64,000 nucleotides of DNA from Methylobacterium sp. Leaf123 (GCF_001423405.1 NZ_LMNS01000009.1:1-64000), one strand, 5' to 3'. Positions 1-10,513 are shown, counted from the first letter of the stretch. The notes: generated by a model from the sequence alone, not told the origin. Program-made: numbers and translations.

Positions 1-2
1 CC

Positions 3-98
3 CCGGGCACCGTGCTCGTCAGCGGTGGCCAGCAGGTCCGCGAGACCGAGTTCGCCGTCGTCCGCGCCGGCCTGAACTACAAGTTCGGCTCGTACTAG
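3..98 (+). CDS. Outer-membrane beta-barrel protein, C-terminal end only (partial)
   Basis: Only the last 31 codons lie in the window; the reading frame is open from base 3 and stops with TAG at 96-98. The visible end, VVRAGLNYKFGSY, is the final amphipathic beta strand of an 8-stranded outer-membrane protein of the Omp25/Omp31 or OmpA-like type, where alternating hydrophobic residues lead to an aromatic C-terminal residue recognised by the BAM machinery. A strong hairpin terminator follows 65 bases downstream, so this is the end of a transcription unit. The exact family cannot be fixed from so short a piece. Confidence 0.6.
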   Translation, partial: PGTVLVSGGQQVRETEFAVVRAGLNYKFGSY

Positions 99-162
99 TA
101 TCCGGATCTCCGACGGTCCCTCACCGGACCGCCGGGTGGTTCGATGCTTCCTCGTGAATAGA

Positions 163-194
163 AAAACAGGCGCTCCTTTGGGGCGCCTGTTTTC
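163..194 (+). terminator. Rho-independent terminator of the outer-membrane barrel gene
   Basis: A perfect 7-bp stem CAGGCGC/GCGCCTG around a 9-base loop is flanked by an A run on the left (162-166) and a T run on the right (190-193), so the stem can extend with A-T pairs in either direction. This is the clearest intrinsic terminator in the window. The A tract on one side and T tract on the other mean it could also act bidirectionally. Confidence 0.85.
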
Positions 195-488
195 GTTTGA
201 GCGTTCGGGCCCTAGCTTGGCGTTAGGGACGCACATGCGCGTGATCCGGGGCGGACAGCGCCGTGTCCTTCAGAAATGGGACGGGCTGCCGATGACGTGG
301 TTCACGCCGGGCTAACGGTCTTCGGTCATTCTGAAAGGGAGCCGCGTTGCGTACTGGCTCTCCGTCGGATCGAACCGACAGACCCCGCCAGCCCGTGAGG
401 TGATCGGGCGGCGGGGTCTCTCGATCGAGGAACGATCCCATCCTCCCGGTCATTCCTGCCTGCCTATCTCGGGCTCAGGAAGCATTCG
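195..488. other. Intergenic stretch, no gene seen
   Basis: Between the terminator and the small cysteine-rich protein gene I see no convincing coding region; the open frames here have no ribosome binding site and no recognisable product. It should carry the promoter for the gene at 489, but no clear -35/-10 pair was identified. Confidence 0.4.
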
Positions 489-740
489 ATGCCTCGCCTC
501 GCTACCCTCGGCTTGCTGCTCGCCGCACCGTTCGTCGTCGCCTCGGCCTCTGCCGCACCGGAGAGCAAGCGTGGCAACCCGGATCTCAAGAAATACTGCA
601 CGGGCGATGCCTTGCAGTTTTGCGGGGGCATCGACTCCGATAGCCCCGAGATGGATGCCTGCTTCAAGAAGCACCGCGCCGAGCTGTCTGAGAATTGCCG
701 CCGCGCGATCACGGCCTATGAAGCGTCGAGCGCCAAGTAA
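489..740 (+). CDS. Small secreted cysteine-rich protein
   Basis: An 83-aa protein with an N-terminal signal peptide (residues 1 to about 22, hydrophobic core LGLLLAAPFVVA, cleavage after ASA). The mature part has four cysteines in the pattern YC-x(8)-C, then DAC, then NC, which resembles the cysteine-rich GLG1/FGFR-type repeat found in short periplasmic proteins of Rhizobiales. The cysteines probably form two disulfides in the periplasm. The ATG is preceded by AGGAAG at a normal distance. No metal-binding or enzymatic motif is visible and the role is unknown. It appears monocistronic. Confidence 0.75.
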   Translation: MPRLATLGLLLAAPFVVASASAAPESKRGNPDLKKYCTGDALQFCGGIDSDSPEMDACFKKHRAELSENCRRAITAYEASSAK

Positions 741-1056
741 GGGGCCTACTCGTGTAGCGGACTTCTTTGGCCATCGTCGTCGCTGTCGCCATGACCAGAG
801 GCTCTATCGCAAAGGGCCAACCTCCGAACCGAAGCCTGGAGGACGCCACCTGTCATGGTGATGCGGGGGATCGTCTGCTGGGCGCCTCCAACCCCAAGGG
901 GCTGACCCCCATCGACTTGAGTGCCCAACGTGTGCATGAGGCGGCTCAGCACCGAAGCCGCCGATGCCAAGCCGAAGCACTGATCGGCAGCCGCCTTTGC
1001 GAGGCTGCCGGAAACGATCTGCCGACATTCGTTGGGCGCTTGTGAGGTATCCGTCG
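741..1056. other. Intergenic stretch, no gene seen
   Basis: About 316 bases with no supported gene. Several open frames cross it on both strands, but their translations are low-complexity and lack ribosome binding sites. It presumably contains the 3' end and promoter regions of the flanking small secreted protein genes. Confidence 0.35.
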
Positions 1057-1470
1057 ATGCACGCCAAACTCGCTACGATCCTCATCACGGTCGGGATCGG
1101 TCTGACCGCCTCCGCTCACGCGCAGGGTCTTCAGCGCGGTGCGCAGGAGGGGGCCGCGCGTGGGGAGGAGATGGCCGGTCCCCTGGGGGCCGTCGTTGGC
1201 GGAGCGATCGGTGCGGCCGTCGGGACGGCCAACGGCATTCTCGGCATCGACCGCCGTGAGCGGTTCCGCATCTACGCCCGAGCGGAGCGCCGTCCGTCCT
1301 TCGCCGTCCGCGGCCCGGTTCGCGTCGGCACCATCCTGCCGGACGAAGGTCCGGTTTACTACGACGTTCCGCGGGAGTTCGAGCTTAAGGGCTACAACTA
1401 CACCATCGTGAACGATCACCCCGTACTCGTCGAGCCGGGCACCCGCCGCATCGTCGAAGTGATCGACTGA
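1057..1470 (+). CDS. DUF1236-type small secreted protein
   Basis: A 137-aa protein with a clear signal peptide (cleavage after SAHA, residue about 22), a Gly/Ala-rich hydrophobic stretch (about residues 39-63, GAVVGGAIGAAVGTANG) and a C-terminal domain ending VLVEPGTRRIVEVID, the hallmark of DUF1236 proteins that are abundant in Methylobacterium and Bradyrhizobium. The Gly-zipper stretch suggests membrane association or oligomerisation, as in glycine-zipper envelope proteins. The start was set at the ATG preceded by GAGGT; upstream in-frame starts give a sequence with no export signal. Function unknown, probably envelope-related. Confidence 0.8.
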   Translation: MHAKLATILITVGIGLTASAHAQGLQRGAQEGAARGEEMAGPLGAVVGGAIGAAVGTANGILGIDRRERFRIYARAERRPSFAVRGPVRVGTILPDEGPVYYDVPREFELKGYNYTIVNDHPVLVEPGTRRIVEVID

Positions 1471-1743
1471 GGACGTGATCGACTGGAAAGGGCGCAGCCT
1501 CGGAGGGCATGCAGGGCCGTGGGTTTGGCTCTCCCCGTTCTCCGGGGGCAACGCGGCATGCCCCTCCGGCTCGAAAAGCGACCGGTCCGTCGGACCGCTC
1601 ATTGATTGTTAACCATGATGCCCCCATCTGAGGGACATGCCGATCGCGATCCCATCGCTTGATCGGCCGCGGCCACGATGCCGGGATTGGGGTGACGCCG
1701 GATGTACGCGCACCTTCGTTCCAGCATCTGTGGCCGTTTCTTT

Positions 1744-1965
1744 TCAGCGCCGGTCTGAGTGAGTGTGAGGTGCGTCAAGAGCCGGCCCATCGAGGCGAGA
1801 CGGGGCCGCTTTCGTGCTCTCCACCAGCAGACGGATCATCTCTGACCGGCTCTCCAGCATGATGGCAGGCGGTTCGCCGACGAGGGACCGCCAGCGGGCA
1901 ACGAATTCCGCTTGAGGCATATCGGCGAGAACGTCCAAGGTTGGCGGCCTTGCATCATCCAGCAT
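1744..1965 (-). CDS. Small hypothetical protein
   Basis: A 73-aa protein beginning MLDDARPPTL, with a central helical part (FVARWRSLVGEPPAIML, then EMIRLLVES) and a polar tail. The start at 1965 is chosen because CAGGAG lies 8 bases upstream; a longer version starting at 2022 has no ribosome binding site. No signal peptide, membrane segment or known motif. The W-x-x-L-V-G-E-P-P pattern looks like a small cytosolic regulatory or adaptor protein of Methylobacteriaceae, but I do not recognise the family. Confidence 0.6.
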   Translation of the reverse strand: MLDDARPPTLDVLADMPQAEFVARWRSLVGEPPAIMLESRSEMIRLLVESTKAAPSRLDGPALDAPHTHSDRR

Positions 1966-2022
1966 ACCGGAACTCCTGTCTGGTACGCCTATACGGAGTT
2001 GCTCGGGATTCCGTTTCGCCAT

Positions 2023-2339
2023 CTATGCCGGGAGGGTTAACCGCCCCTTTTCGAGGAAGGGACGTCCGACCGGTCAGCCAGACGCGCAGGGTTCGAGGAC
2101 GGCCCGCCTTTGCCCCCGAACCCCGCAGCCCGGTTGTCACCGCCCATAGCCGCGTGATCGGTTTACTTCCGCCTCATTCGTTCATGCCCCCATTCGCCTC
2201 TATCCACTTCAAGCGGGTTACGAACGCGCATTCCCGTGAAGGCCGCTCGAACGTCGATCCGGTTTTACGTTGCTAGCGGATCAGCGGGGCTTTCTCGGCC
2301 GATCGATCCCCCCCCGGCGGGCCGAGGAGAAAGCCTCTC
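2023..2339. other. Intergenic stretch, probable divergent promoter region
   Basis: About 317 bases between the divergent genes at 1965 (minus) and 2340 (plus). No gene, repeat or RNA was recognised. It must hold the promoters of both flanking genes. Confidence 0.35.
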
Positions 2340-3209
2340 GTGAAGAGAGGCCGGCGGCCGGCAGCAAAGCCTCAGATTGGAAGTTTGGACGCCTTGCACA
2401 CGCTCGTTCCCGGCCGAACCTGTGGCACCTGTTCGGCGTGCTGCCGCGTTCTCGAGGTCAAGGCGCTTGCCAAGCCGGCCGGGATGTTATGCGCGCATCA
2501 GACCGGTGCGGCATGCGGCATCTACCCGGATCGTCCAGCCGCCTGCGCTCAGTGGCACTGCCTCTGGCGCAAGATCCGGGCTCTCCCCGATGAATTGCAG
2601 CCCGACCGTTCAGGGGTGATGTTCTCCCTGGAAACGGCTCCCACGGCTGAGGACCCTTTCCTGCGCGCCCGCATTGTCTGCCGGGCCGTGCATGGGCCCG
2701 ACGCCTTCGAGCGGTGGGAGGCGGTTGAAGCGATCGACATGTTCGTTCGAGAAGGCTCGCTGCCGGTCTGGACGGCCTTCGACTCCGCGACGTCTCTGGT
2801 CTATCCAGAGCCTACCCGTGCGGATCGGCTGCGTGACGCTATCCGGTATCCGCACACGGGGATGAGCCAAGTCCGCGAGGACGAGGCCGCAACCTGGAGG
2901 CTGAGGCTCGGCTACGGCGATGCGCCTCAAGAAGCCGGCGGTTCGGAACAAAAGCCGCTCGGCGCGTTAAAGCCTCTGTTCGCCACAGGAGGAGCACACA
3001 TGGCAACCGGTACGGTAAAATGGTTCAACGAGACGAAGGGCTATGGCTTCATCCAGCCCGACAACGGCGGCAAGGACGTGTTCGTACACATCTCGGCGGT
3101 CGAGCGCGCCGGCCTGCGCGATCTCGCTGAAGGGCAGAAGGTGACCTACGAGGTCGAGATCGACCGGAAGAGCGGCAAAGAGTCGGCCGGCCAACTTCAG
3201 GTCGCTTGA
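2340..3209 (+). CDS. YkgJ-like cysteine-cluster protein reading in frame into a cold-shock domain
   Basis: From a GTG at 2340 (GAGGAGA upstream) the frame is open for 289 codons. Residues 28-74 carry CxxCxxCC (C28, C31, C34, C35) followed by C50, C59, C69 and C74, the pattern of YkgJ/FliB-like proteins (zinc- or iron-binding CxxCxxCC family). Residues 75-209 are the rest of that domain. There is no stop before residue 221, where a complete cold-shock protein begins with its own strong ribosome binding site. So either a YkgJ-cold-shock fusion is made as well as the free cold-shock protein, or a one-base indel has removed the YkgJ stop: a TAA at 2968-2970 would come into frame if one base were lost upstream, for example from the AAAA at 2950-2953. 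The cysteine domain is confident; the fusion is not. Confidence 0.6.
   Translation: MKRGRRPAAKPQIGSLDALHTLVPGRTCGTCSACCRVLEVKALAKPAGMLCAHQTGAACGIYPDRPAACAQWHCLWRKIRALPDELQPDRSGVMFSLETAPTAEDPFLRARIVCRAVHGPDAFERWEAVEAIDMFVREGSLPVWTAFDSATSLVYPEPTRADRLRDAIRYPHTGMSQVREDEAATWRLRLGYGDAPQEAGGSEQKPLGALKPLFATGGAHMATGTVKWFNETKGYGFIQPDNGGKDVFVHISAVERAGLRDLAEGQKVTYEVEIDRKSGKESAGQLQVA
3000..3209 (+). CDS. cspA: Cold-shock protein (CspA family)
   Basis: A 69-aa single cold-shock (OB-fold) domain. RNP1 is KGYGFIQP and RNP2 is VFVHIS, both intact, with the usual [17 protein letters not shown] opening. It binds single-stranded RNA/DNA and melts secondary structure in transcripts. The ATG follows AGGAGGA at 7 bases, one of the strongest ribosome binding sites in the window, so this protein is very likely made independently of the upstream in-frame cysteine-cluster coding region. 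A GC-rich hairpin follows immediately. Confidence 0.9.
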   Translation: MATGTVKWFNETKGYGFIQPDNGGKDVFVHISAVERAGLRDLAEGQKVTYEVEIDRKSGKESAGQLQVA

Positions 3210-3214
3210 TCGTA

Positions 3215-3233
3215 GGGCGCCTCCCAGGCGCCC
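3215..3233 (+). terminator. Hairpin after the cold-shock gene
   Basis: Perfect 8-bp inverted repeat GGGCGCCT/AGGCGCCC with a 3-base loop, starting 6 bases after the cspA stop codon. No T run follows, so it is either a weak or Rho-assisted terminator or a 3'-end stabilising hairpin. Confidence 0.55.
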
Positions 3234-3325
3234 ATAAGGAAAGTGGTGGGCTGGCTTCGCGTCAGCCTACCCGCCCTGGATGACGCTTTCGCCGCTTCGG
3301 TACGGCCAGCGTATCCCCCGTTCGC

Positions 3326-3658
3326 CTACCGGCCCTCGAGACGACACGAGGGGGCTGTTTCGACGGGGCAGGAGGCCGGGGGCTCGCGATAGATCCGCAC
3401 GCCGGGTGGCTCATCGCCGTTTTCCAGCGCGTTGCGACGCTCTTCCTCGGCGTAGTCCCAACTCCACTCGTCGGAATGCTCCCCATCAAGGACGAGGCCG
3501 GCCCGGCAACCCCAGCCATGCTGGCGCGCGACCTGGGCCTGCTCGTAGGTGACGGTGAAATAGCCGTAGGCGTGCAGCTCTCGATCCCGGCAGAGGATCT
3601 GGCCGTCCGGCGTCACGATATCGCCCGGCTTCGCACCTTCCGGCAGTGTCGATGTCAT
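3326..3658 (-). CDS. Hypothetical acidic protein
   Basis: A 110-aa protein opening MTSTLPEGAKPGDIVTPDG, with a central Tyr/Trp-rich part (ELHAYGYFTVTYEQAQVARQ and then DEWSWDYAEEERRN). AGGAA stands 5-6 bases before the ATG, supporting this start. No signal peptide or membrane segment. The short beta-rich opening (GDIVTPDGQILC) looks like a small single-domain cytosolic protein. I do not recognise a family. It is convergent with cspA. Confidence 0.65.
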   Translation of the reverse strand: MTSTLPEGAKPGDIVTPDGQILCRDRELHAYGYFTVTYEQAQVARQHGWGCRAGLVLDGEHSDEWSWDYAEEERRNALENGDEPPGVRIYREPPASCPVETAPSCRLEGR

Positions 3659-4132
3659 GATTGGTTCCTACGTGTCGCGCTTCAGCACGATCATACCGAT
3701 CCATCGGGTGCGTGGAACAGGCGGTCGAGCGTATTCCTGCAAAATAACGGCAGCCAGCATCGGCGCCAATGCGCTGTCCAAAGTCGTATCCAGCCCTGTC
3801 GCATCAGGCCGGCGCCTCTAAGCCCTTGTTGTAACGTGCACTCTCTCGGCAAGCCGGTGACCGTCTCGTCGGAGGGCGCCCTCATGGTCGAGTCTGCGGC
3901 CATGGGTGTTGCGCCGACCCCTCGTGGAATGCCGCGCTACGCTTCAACTCACACCCCGCGATCGCCTGCGCGGATGGCCGGACTGTAACGGTTCGCGCCG
4001 ATGAGCGTACAAGGCGGCGCGCCGAGCCAACACAGCGGGAAAACAAGGCGCAGCGGAGCATTCCTCTCGACGTCTTTCCCCTGACATGCTTGCTGAGAGC
4101 ACCGGCCAGCACGAGCCGGACAGGGAGCGAAC
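3659..4132. other. Intergenic stretch, no gene seen
   Basis: About 470 bases between divergent genes (3658 minus, 4133 plus). Open frames here are short and lack ribosome binding sites. No repeats or RNA-like structures were recognised; promoters for both neighbours are expected. Confidence 0.35.
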
Positions 4133-6091
4133 ATGCGCAACGGTTGGGTTGTGGTCGGCGCATTGGGCTGCGCCCTCGGCGCTGCACCGGCTTGGGCGGG
4201 CATCACCGGCATCGAGATCGCCAGCGTCGAGCCTTTTGCGGACGGCGCGGAATTCGGCGCAGCGGGCAGCTACGAGCGTGTCGTCGGCACGGCCCGCGGC
4301 GAGCTCGATCCCGCCGATCCCGCGAATGCCGGCATCGTCGACATCGCCCTGGCGCCGCGCAACGCCCGCGGTCTGGTCGAGTACAAGACCGACCTGTTCA
4401 TCCTGCGGCCCAAGGATCCGGCCCGAGGCAGCGGGATGCTCTTGTTCGAGGTGCTGAACCGGGGCCGCAAGTTCCTCTTCAACTGGGTTCTCGATGCCCC
4501 GGCTCAGGCGGCGCAGGCGGTCAACGATCCGACGACCGCTGCCGATGCCGGGACCGGGCTCGTCCTGCGCCGGGGCTACACGATCGTCTGGTCGGGCTGG
4601 GAGGCGGACGCGCTGCGTCAGCAGGCCGGCATGGCGATCGACGTGCCGGTGGCCGCGCGCGGCGGCAAGCCGATCGTCGAGATCGTGCGCGACGAACTCG
4701 TCAGCGCGACCCGCGGCCCGCCGGAGGCTCCTTTCTATCTGTCCTTCAAGACGGCCAGCCCGGACAAGGCCGACGCGCGCCTCACCGTTCGGCGCCGGGA
4801 GACCGACCCACCGCGGCCGGTGCCGCCAGACGCTTGGCACTACGCGACGCCGCGTCAGATCGAGCTTCTGCCGAAGGGCACCAAGCCGCTGCCCGGCTCG
4901 CTCTACGAATTCACGTACCAAGCCACCGAGCCGAAGGTGCTCGGGATCGGCTTTGCCGCCACGCGGGACGTGGTGGCCTATCTCCGCAGCGAGGGTGGCG
5001 CGGCCAATCCGGCGGGCGGCGCGATCCGGCACACGCTGGCACTCGGCATCTCGCAGAGCGGGCGCTATCTGCGCGATTTCATCCAGCTGGGCTTCAACCG
5101 GGATGAGGCCGGCAAGCGGGTGTTCGACGGCGTTCTGTCCCACATCGCGGGCGTGGGCGGCGTGTTCCTCAACGCCCGATTCGGTCAGCCCTCGCGGACC
5201 AATACGCAGCACGAGGACCATCTCTACCCGGAGAACACCTTCCCGTTCTCGGCCGCCACCCAGCACGATCCCGTCACCGGTCGCACGGGCAAGCTGCTGC
5301 GGGATGACGGCTTCGATCCCTTGCTGATCGAAGCCAATACCGGCACCGAGTATTGGCAGAAGGGCGCCTCGCTCCTCACGACCGATCCGGCGGGCCGCAC
5401 CGATGTGCCGCTGCCCGACACCGCACGCGCCTACTTGGTCTCGAGCGGCTTCCACTATGGGCGTGCCGGCCTGAGCTCGACCAAGGGCCCCTGCGCGAAC
5501 CCACGCAGCAGCCTGAACCCGGCCCCGGCGATTCGGGCGCTGCTGGTCGCGCTCGAAGAGTGGGTGAGGGACGGCAAGGCCCCTCCCGAGAGCCGCGTGC
5601 CGCGCCTCTCCGATCAAACCCTCGTCGAGGCGGCCGAGATCGGCTTCCCCTTCATGGTCGGTGTTCACGTTCCGACAGCACCGAATGCGATCGTGCGCTT
5701 CAGCACCTACGTAAATCCGCGCCCGGAGAGCGGACCGCAATATCGCCCGCTGGTCCCACGCGTCGATGCCGACGGCAACGAGGTGGCCGGCATTCGCCTG
5801 CCGGCCGTTGCCGCCCCGCGCGCAACCTTCACCGGCTGGAACCTGTATGCCGACCCGTTCCCCGCCGGCGCGTTGTGCGATCGCGAGGGCAGCCAGATCC
5901 CGTTCGCGCGCACGCGCGCCGAACGGGACACGGCCGGCGATCCCCGCTTGTCCCTGGAAGAGCGATATCGGGACGCGGGGGCCTACATCGCGGCCGTCAC
6001 GAAATCCGTCGACGCCCTCGTGTCGGATCGCCTGCTGTTGCAGGAGGACGGCGATCGCATGATCGCAGCAGCGCGAGAGGAAACGCCGTAG
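4133..6091 (+). CDS. Secreted alpha/beta-hydrolase domain protein
   Basis: A 652-aa protein with a signal peptide (residues 1-22, cleaved after AWA), so periplasmic or exported. The nucleophile elbow GISQSGRYL places the catalytic serine at residue 309. The long insert-rich architecture and the conserved blocks (FNRDEAGKRVFDG, HIAGVGGVFLNARF, GTEYWQKGASLLTTD) match the large Abhydrolase_10-like family of uncharacterised proteobacterial hydrolases. Substrate unknown; an esterase or lactonase activity is plausible. GGAG precedes the ATG. It stands alone and is convergent with the oxidase operon. Confidence 0.8.
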   Translation: MRNGWVVVGALGCALGAAPAWAGITGIEIASVEPFADGAEFGAAGSYERVVGTARGELDPADPANAGIVDIALAPRNARGLVEYKTDLFILRPKDPARGSGMLLFEVLNRGRKFLFNWVLDAPAQAAQAVNDPTTAADAGTGLVLRRGYTIVWSGWEADALRQQAGMAIDVPVAARGGKPIVEIVRDELVSATRGPPEAPFYLSFKTASPDKADARLTVRRRETDPPRPVPPDAWHYATPRQIELLPKGTKPLPGSLYEFTYQATEPKVLGIGFAATRDVVAYLRSEGGAANPAGGAIRHTLALGISQSGRYLRDFIQLGFNRDEAGKRVFDGVLSHIAGVGGVFLNARFGQPSRTNTQHEDHLYPENTFPFSAATQHDPVTGRTGKLLRDDGFDPLLIEANTGTEYWQKGASLLTTDPAGRTDVPLPDTARAYLVSSGFHYGRAGLSSTKGPCANPRSSLNPAPAIRALLVALEEWVRDGKAPPESRVPRLSDQTLVEAAEIGFPFMVGVHVPTAPNAIVRFSTYVNPRPESGPQYRPLVPRVDADGNEVAGIRLPAVAAPRATFTGWNLYADPFPAGALCDREGSQIPFARTRAERDTAGDPRLSLEERYRDAGAYIAAVTKSVDALVSDRLLLQEDGDRMIAAAREETP

Positions 6092-6204
6092 CGGACGGCA
6101 TGTCGCGGATGCCGGCGCTATTCGTCTGGGATGCACGGATGGGCCGGTGTCCTCATGACACTTCGACCCTGAGGCAATGATGACCGCCCACGATGCCGAA
6201 TTGA

Positions 6205-6223
6205 ACATCGCGACATGCGATGT
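6205..6223. repeat. Inverted repeat between convergent genes
   Basis: ACATCGC/GCGATGT, 7-bp stem with a 5-base loop, between the hydrolase gene and the end of ctaF. It may help terminate transcription from either side, but there is no T run. Confidence 0.35.
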
Positions 6224-6525
6224 CAGGTGTTGGCGAGGCGGCTCAGCGTATCGGTCAGCGTCAGGGCGAACAGGATTGCGAGCCAGAACAGGCCGCAGAC
6301 GGCGGCGAGACGCACGAGGTCGTTGGCACGGTCGAGGCGCATGAACAGCAGGGCCACCAGGGCGGCCTGTGTTGCGGCAAGGCCGAAATTGACGGCCGGC
6401 GCCCAGGGGGCCTTGAGGTGGTAGGCGGCGAGCAGGCTTGCCGTCAGGAGCCCGAGAAGCAGAAGCCAGAGGACAAGGCCCCGAAGCCAGATCGCGCCGG
6501 CATTTGTTCGGAGTCGCGCCCTCAT
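6223..6525 (-). CDS. ctaF: caa3-type cytochrome c oxidase subunit IV
   Basis: A 100-aa membrane protein with three hydrophobic helices (about residues 16-38, 45-63 and 73-94), the pattern of the small prokaryotic cytochrome oxidase subunit IV. It starts at an ATG overlapping the subunit III stop (ATGA at 6522-6525), which fixes the start. It is the last gene of the act-cta operon and is itself intact, although subunits I and III upstream are interrupted. It would stabilise the oxidase in the inner membrane; with a broken core it probably has no partner. Confidence 0.75.
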   Translation of the reverse strand: MRARLRTNAGAIWLRGLVLWLLLLGLLTASLLAAYHLKAPWAPAVNFGLAATQAALVALLFMRLDRANDLVRLAAVCGLFWLAILFALTLTDTLSRLANT

Positions 6526-7207
6526 GCGCCCCGCCCATCTAGGTAGAGCATCGGGTAGAGAAAGATCCAGACCATGTCGACGAAGCCCCAGTAGAGGGTG
6601 CCCACCTCCAGCTGGGGGCTCGCGAGCAGGAAGCCCGGTGCGCGCCACTCGCACCAGACGAGGCGGACGATGAGGCCGATGCCGATCGAGAGATGGATGG
6701 CGTGGACCGAGGTCGAGAGCCAGTAGAAGCCGACGAAGAGCTGCGTGGCCGGCGCCTTCAGGGCGAAGTGAGGGCCCGGCACGAGATGCTTCTCGATATC
6801 CTCGTGGTATTCGAGGCCCTTCACCGACAGGAAGGCGAGACCGAGCAGGAAGGTCGCCGTGAGGCAGATCAGAGTGAGGCGTCGCAGTCCCTCCCGCTCG
6901 GAGGCCTGCGCGGCGATGGCCGCCGTCAGTCCGCTCGTCAGCAGCAGCGCGGTGTTGAGGGTGCCGTAGACGATGTTGGTGTCGCGGGCGGCGGTGGCGA
7001 AGTCCGTCGCGTGCTTCAGGCGCAGCACCGTGTAGAGCAGGAACAGCGCGCCGAAAAACAGCACTTCGCTGGCGAGGAAAACCTACATCCCGAAGGTGGC
7101 GCTGGCGCGCTGATAGGCGAACGCGCCAGTCTCCGGCAGCCTGAGCCCGTCCCAGGGCTCGCGCAGGTGACGGCCGGCGGTCGGCGGCGTGAGGTCACCG
7201 CCCGCGC

Positions 7208-7211
<4 letters not shown>
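6522..7211 (-). pseudogene. ctaE: Cytochrome c oxidase subunit III, interrupted by an in-frame TAG
   Basis: Reading from the GTG at 7211 (GTGA overlap with ctaD) gives 42 residues ending ASATFGM, then TAG at 7083-7085, then VFLASEVLFFGALFLLYT and the remaining helices in the same frame to 6522. Family members usually have GMWVFLASE here, so the stop sits at a conserved tryptophan codon (TGG to TAG). Restored length would be 229 aa, normal for subunit III. Restart at an internal codon would lose the N-terminus and part of helix 1. Helices further on (FVGFYWLSTSVHAIHLSIG and LYWGFVDMVWIFLYPMLYL) are well preserved, so the damage looks recent. Confidence 0.8.
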
Positions 7212-8899
<1,688 letters not shown>

Positions 8900-8930
8900 C
8901 GGAGGCTTCCTGCGGAGGAGGGAGGGGGCG

Positions 8931-10019
8931 TCATGGCGGCGTCTCTCCCGCGGCGGGCGCGCCGGGCACCATGGCCGGGCTGCGCAGGGTCTGGTTCGCG
9001 GCGCCGTCCTGCGGGGGTTCGCCCGGCGCACAGATGTTCTGCGCGGGCGCGAGGTTGAGCGAGCCGATCAGGTCGAACCGGTCGGTGCCGTGGCGGATAT
9101 AGGCGGTGAGCGCCTGGATCTTGCCGTCGGAGAGCTTGCCCTCATAGCTCGGCATGATCGGCTCGTAGCCGGCGACCACATCGCGCTGCGGCTGGAGGAT
9201 CGAGTCGCGGATGTAGGCTTCATCCACATTTGCCATGCGTCCGCCGTCCAGCGGCACCGACTGTCCCCAGATCCCGGCAAGCGAGGGCGCGTGCACCTTC
9301 GAACCGGCGTTGTGGCAGCCGGAGCAGCCGCGCGCGGAGAAAAGCCGTTCGCCGAGTTCGGCGAGCCCGTCCCGCTCGGGCTGCCGTGTGAGCCACTGCG
9401 CATAATCCTGCGGCTCCATCACGATCACCCGGCCCAGCATGCGCGAGTGGTCGATGCCGCAATACTCGGTGCAGAGCAGGTGGTAGGTGCCGGTCTTGGT
9501 CGCCTGAAACCACGTTTCGGTCTGCTGGTAGGGCAGGGCGTTGCGCTTCAGGCGGAAGGCCGGCACGTAGAACGAGTGGATCACGTCCTGCGAGGTCAGA
9601 AGCAGGCGCACCGGCGCGCCGACGGGCACATGCAACTCGTTGATCTCGCGGGTGCCGCTGGGCCCTTGCGTCTTCCACATCCATTGCTTGCCGACGACGT
9701 GGATCTCGATGGCGTCATTGGGCGGCGAGAAGGCGGCGATCTCGACCGAGGCCGCCCACCAGAAGATGAAGACGAAGATGAACAGCGTCGCGGCCGTCCA
9801 GCCGATCTCGAATTCGCGGGAGACGACGCTCGGCATCTCGCCGCGCTTGGCCGGGGAGCCGCGGCGGAACCGGATCGCGAAGGTCAGGACCAGCCCGACG
9901 ACGAGCAGGACGATGGCCGAGGAGATCAGCAGCAGGCCGACGAAGATCGCATCGACCTTCGCCGCCTGAACGGAGGCCGATTCCGGTCGCAGGAAGGCGG
10001 GGATCAGGGAATCGAGCAT
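8931..10019 (-). CDS. ctaC: caa3 oxidase subunit II with fused cytochrome c domain
   Basis: A 362-aa protein: N-terminal helices (about residues 25-47 and 75-95), a cupredoxin domain with the CuA-binding set (HSFY, then CTEYCGIDHSRM), and a C-terminal class I cytochrome c domain with CSGCH near residue 235 and a distal Met ligand (IMPSYEGKLSD). This fused layout defines caa3 oxidases, in which the cytochrome domain takes electrons directly from the quinol:cytochrome c complex. The ATG overlaps the stop of the upstream small membrane protein (ATGA). This subunit is intact in an operon whose other main subunits are broken. Confidence 0.9.
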   Translation of the reverse strand: MLDSLIPAFLRPESASVQAAKVDAIFVGLLLISSAIVLLVVGLVLTFAIRFRRGSPAKRGEMPSVVSREFEIGWTAATLFIFVFIFWWAASVEIAAFSPPNDAIEIHVVGKQWMWKTQGPSGTREINELHVPVGAPVRLLLTSQDVIHSFYVPAFRLKRNALPYQQTETWFQATKTGTYHLLCTEYCGIDHSRMLGRVIVMEPQDYAQWLTRQPERDGLAELGERLFSARGCSGCHNAGSKVHAPSLAGIWGQSVPLDGGRMANVDEAYIRDSILQPQRDVVAGYEPIMPSYEGKLSDGKIQALTAYIRHGTDRFDLIGSLNLAPAQNICAPGEPPQDGAANQTLRSPAMVPGAPAAGETPP

Positions 10020-10513
10020 CACCGCGCGCCTTTCCCCGGCTCAGGCCCGGCGCCGGGGGAGAGCACGCCGCTCGACGCGCCGCCGCGGCTGCCGAGCGTC
10101 GGCGTGCGTTCCGGTTGGAGCGGGGCCGCGTAGGCCGCGTTGCCGCGCGCTGCGAGGCGCCGCATCGCTTCCGCGATCGGCATCCGGGCGATCCCGTTCG
10201 CGCGGTCGATCCAGGCGTAGCCGTCGAGCTTGGCCCGCTGATCCTTGAGCATCGCCGCAAGGTCGGCCGCCGGGCTCTGTTGAAGCCGCGGTGCCGGGAA
10301 AACCCGCGCCGCTTGAACCAGGGGGCCGAGGCTCTGGCGGTTATAGTAGTACCGCAGGCCGCCGACGGTGACGGCGGTGAAGCCGACGATGAACAGGCCC
10401 GTGAGCAGCAGCGGCTTGAGCCGGATGTCCGGCGCCTCGGTGCCGGGCGGGGCGTGGCCGACGACATCGTCGTGGACCCCCGTATGGAGTTGACCGCGCG
10501 CCGCGTCAGACAT
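10019..10513 (-). CDS. Small single-span membrane protein of the act-cta operon
   Basis: A 164-aa protein with one transmembrane helix (about residues 38-56, LLLTGLFIVGFTAVTVGGL) and a proline-rich C-terminus. The start at 10513 (MSDAARGQ) lies 2 bases after the actF stop; an upstream in-frame ATG at 10531 would overlap actF more. The position between actF and ctaC and the conserved MPIAEAMRRLA block suggest a linker or assembly protein of the complex III-oxidase supercomplex, comparable to the small extra genes seen in other act-cta operons. I do not recognise a named family. Confidence 0.65.
   Translation of the reverse strand: MSDAARGQLHTGVHDDVVGHAPPGTEAPDIRLKPLLLTGLFIVGFTAVTVGGLRYYYNRQSLGPLVQAARVFPAPRLQQSPAADLAAMLKDQRAKLDGYAWIDRANGIARMPIAEAMRRLAARGNAAYAAPLQPERTPTLGSRGGASSGVLSPGAGPEPGKGAR

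Noticed and set aside
3944..6538. Very long open frame (over 860 codons) on the minus strand opposite the alpha/beta hydrolase gene
   Set aside because: A GC-rich antisense shadow: translation is Arg/Gly/Ala-rich with no domain, while the plus-strand frame has a signal peptide and catalytic motif.
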